Part shown: positions 62,391 to 64,000 of the stretch, in pieces
How positions within the stretch are numbered: the first letter of the stretch is position 1
Layout of the letters: the number at the start of each line of letters is the position of its first letter
Assembly (NCBI RefSeq): GCF_004912145.1
Contig: NZ_STGT01000002.1
Location: forward strand, 434,001 to 498,000
Source: Peteryoungia rhizophila
GTDB taxonomy: Bacteria > Pseudomonadota > Alphaproteobacteria > Rhizobiales > Rhizobiaceae
Reading direction: 5' to 3'
Length of the DNA stretch: 64,000 nucleotides
Position numbers and translations under genes: made by a program
Notes under the pieces: model-generated
Databases searched by the model: none
Told to the model about the DNA's origin: nothing
Seen by the model: the letters and a program-made list of their open reading frames with translations, nothing else

Positions 62391-64000
62391 CTACTGGGCG
62401 GCTACGGTGAAATCGCGGCCGCCGGTCTCGAACTGCAGGCGAGCGAGTTTCGCGTAGAGGCCGCTCTGCTGGATCAGGCTCTGGTGGGTGCCTTCCTCGA
62501 CGATCCGGCCGTCGTCGAGCACGAGGATGCGATCGGCCTTCAACACGGTTGCCAGCCGGTGAGCGATGACGATGGTCGTCCGATCGCGCATCAGTCCGTC
62601 AAGCGCCTTCTGCACCAAGGTCTCGCTCTCTGCGTCGAGTGCCGAGGTGGCTTCGTCGAGCAGGAGAAGAGGTGCGTCGCGGAGCAGGGCGCGGGCGATC
62701 GCAATGCGCTGGCGCTGGCCGCCGGACAGCGTCACACCGCGTTCGCCGACGATCGTGTCGAAGCCGTTTTCCAGACGCCCGATGAACTCGAATGCCTGGG
62801 CAGCTTCTGCTGCTGCTTCCACCATGCCGCGGCATGCATTTGGCGTGCCGAAGGCGATGTTTTCGTGGATCGACGTGGCAAAGATCGTCGTGTCCTGCGG
62901 GACGATCGCAATGCGGGCGCGCACGGCCTGCGGATCGGCCTCGCGGATATCGACGCCATCGAGCCGGATCGAGCCAGAGGCGGGATCGTAGAAGCGCAGG
63001 ATCAGCGAGAAGATCGTGCTCTTGCCGGCGCCGGACGGACCGACGATCGCGACCGTCTCGCCATGGGCGACCGAGAAAGAAAGGCCGTTGAGCGCCGATT
63101 TTGTCTTGGCGGATGGATAGGAGAAATGGACATCGTCGAAGGCGACACTACCCTTTGCCGGTTCGGGCAACGCCTTGGGCAGGGCAGGTGCGGCGATCGC
63201 CGGATGTTCTTCCAGCAGTTCATGCAGGCGCTCGGCGGCACCCGCGGCCTGGGAGAGTTCGCCCCAGACTTCCGACAACGTGCCGAGCGAGCCTGCGGCG
63301 ATCAGGGAATAGAGGAGGAACTGGCCGAGCGTGCCGCCGCTCATGGAGCCGGCCAGCACGCTCTGGGCGCCATACCAGAGGACGCCGACGACGCTGCCGA
63401 AGACGAGCGCAATCGCGACGCCCGTCAGAAGCGAGCGGGATTTGATCGCAGAGCGGGCGGCCTCGTAGGCGCTCTCGACGGATGAGGAGTAGCGTTCCCG
63501 GGCCCCCTCTTCGGCATTGAAGGCCTGAAGGGTGCGCGCCGCGCCGATCACCTCGCCGGCATAGGACGAAGCTTCGGCCAGGGTGTCCTGGGCGGCGCGG
63601 GAGCGCTGACGCACGGAGCGGCCGAATCCGACCAGCGGAAAGACGATGATCGGGATTGCCGCCAGCACCATGATCGAGAGTTTCGGGCTCGTCGCGATCA
63701 TCATGACGACGGCACCGAGACAGAGGATGGTGTTGCGCAGGGCAAGCGAAGCCGTCGCGCCGACCGCGGACTTCAGCTGGGTCGTGTCGGCGGTCAGGCG
63801 GGAGACGATTTCGCCCGATTGATTGATGTCGAAGAAGGAGGGAGACAACCGGGTGACATGGGCAAAGACATCCCGGCGAAGGTCAGCGACCACGCGCTCG
63901 CCGATGGTGATGACATAGTAGTAGCGCAGGGCGCTTGCCACCGCGAGGACTATGGCCATGACGATCATCATGGCGAAGTATCGGTTGATGAAAGCGCTGT
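62391..64000 (-). CDS. ABC exporter (MsbA-type), 5' end truncated by the window
   Basis: The frame is open to the right edge, so the N-terminal membrane region is missing; about 536 residues are present. A transmembrane domain (MAIVLAVASALRYYYVITIG, VVMMIATSPKLSIMVLAAIP, SLLTGVAIALVFGSVVGVLW) is followed by the ATPase domain with Walker A VGPSGAGKSTIF, the signature VTLSGGQRQRIAIARALLRD, Walker B LLLLDEATSALDAESE and HRLATVL. Half-transporters of this type move lipids, polysaccharide intermediates or drugs. The gene ends 21 bp after the convergent flavoprotein gene. Confidence 0.93.
   Translation of the reverse strand, partial: SAFINRYFAMMIVMAIVLAVASALRYYYVITIGERVVADLRRDVFAHVTRLSPSFFDINQSGEIVSRLTADTTQLKSAVGATASLALRNTILCLGAVVMMIATSPKLSIMVLAAIPIIVFPLVGFGRSVRQRSRAAQDTLAEASSYAGEVIGAARTLQAFNAEEGARERYSSSVESAYEAARSAIKSRSLLTGVAIALVFGSVVGVLWYGAQSVLAGSMSGGTLGQFLLYSLIAAGSLGTLSEVWGELSQAAGAAERLHELLEEHPAIAAPALPKALPEPAKGSVAFDDVHFSYPSAKTKSALNGLSFSVAHGETVAIVGPSGAGKSTIFSLILRFYDPASGSIRLDGVDIREADPQAVRARIAIVPQDTTIFATSIHENIAFGTPNACRGMVEAAAEAAQAFEFIGRLENGFDTIVGERGVTLSGGQRQRIAIARALLRDAPLLLLDEATSALDAESETLVQKALDGLMRDRTTIVIAHRLATVLKADRILVLDDGRIVEEGTHQSLIQQSGLYAKLARLQFETGGRDFTVAAQ

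Overview
The window is a 64 kb stretch of alphaproteobacterial chromosome, almost certainly from the Rhizobiaceae (Rhizobium / Agrobacterium / Allorhizobium / Ciceribacter type; I cannot fix the genus). The support is the gene content: a CpdR-type receiver beside an N-formylglutamate amidohydrolase and an mmgR/alpha-r8 (Rfam suhB)-like small RNA, a GapR (DUF2312) protein, the Omp10 lipoprotein, homospermidine synthase, an Atu4866-domain protein and high-GC coding sequence throughout. I see no prophage, insertion sequence, CRISPR array or rRNA; one tRNA (Val, GAC) is present.

Layout. 1-2500: end of an FAH-family gene, a Cys-rich YkgJ-like protein, and a lower-GC glycosyltransferase beside tRNA-Val, which looks acquired. 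2500-6100: cpdR, N-formylglutamate amidohydrolase, the mmgR-like sRNA, an inositol-phosphatase/HisN-like enzyme and a lysophospholipase-like hydrolase. 6100-9700: an orphan minus-strand terminator suggesting an unannotated sRNA, an hsp20 gene with an RpoH-like promoter and a ROSE-like RNA thermometer, then a four-gene bufferin operon (Cys-rich DUF2282 precursor, DUF692 multinuclear iron enzyme, DUF2063 partner, DoxX membrane protein). This is the most distinctive system in the window. 9800-17600: threonine aldolase, then gltB-gltD with a striking palindrome in the gltB leader. 17600-25500: a DUF459 protein without the SGNH catalytic Ser and His, a lytic transglycosylase, galU, an outer-membrane barrel, kdsD and an SPFH/NfeD pair.

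25600-34000: a chemoreceptor downstream of a soluble periplasmic Cache-like protein, hemH, a 5'-nucleotidase fused to LysM, omp10 and homospermidine synthase. 34100-40800: a LysR regulator coupled to a DUF3445 gene and divergent from an SDR/Atu4866 pair, then pabC-pabB and pepF. 41000-48300: a receiver/AAA+/Fis regulator that has lost the GAFTGA loop, a DUF882 cell-wall protein with a long acidic tail, gapR, DUF1244, a second N-formylglutamate amidohydrolase, DUF1036 and pyk.

48300-64000: an alpha/beta hydrolase and TPR protein, rpmJ with an attenuator-like leader, purE-purK, two small DUF465 proteins, ArsR with TauE/SafE, a non-canonical ThiE-like protein, a Sel1-repeat protein, a 264-bp imperfect palindromic mosaic repeat, an MgtC/DUF4010 membrane protein, suhB, a non-flagellar MotA/MotB-like envelope pair, a KstD-like flavoprotein and a 5'-truncated ABC exporter. 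Most genes are core housekeeping; the more novel material is the bufferin operon, the non-coding RNAs and leaders, the palindromic repeat and several enzyme families that have lost key catalytic motifs.
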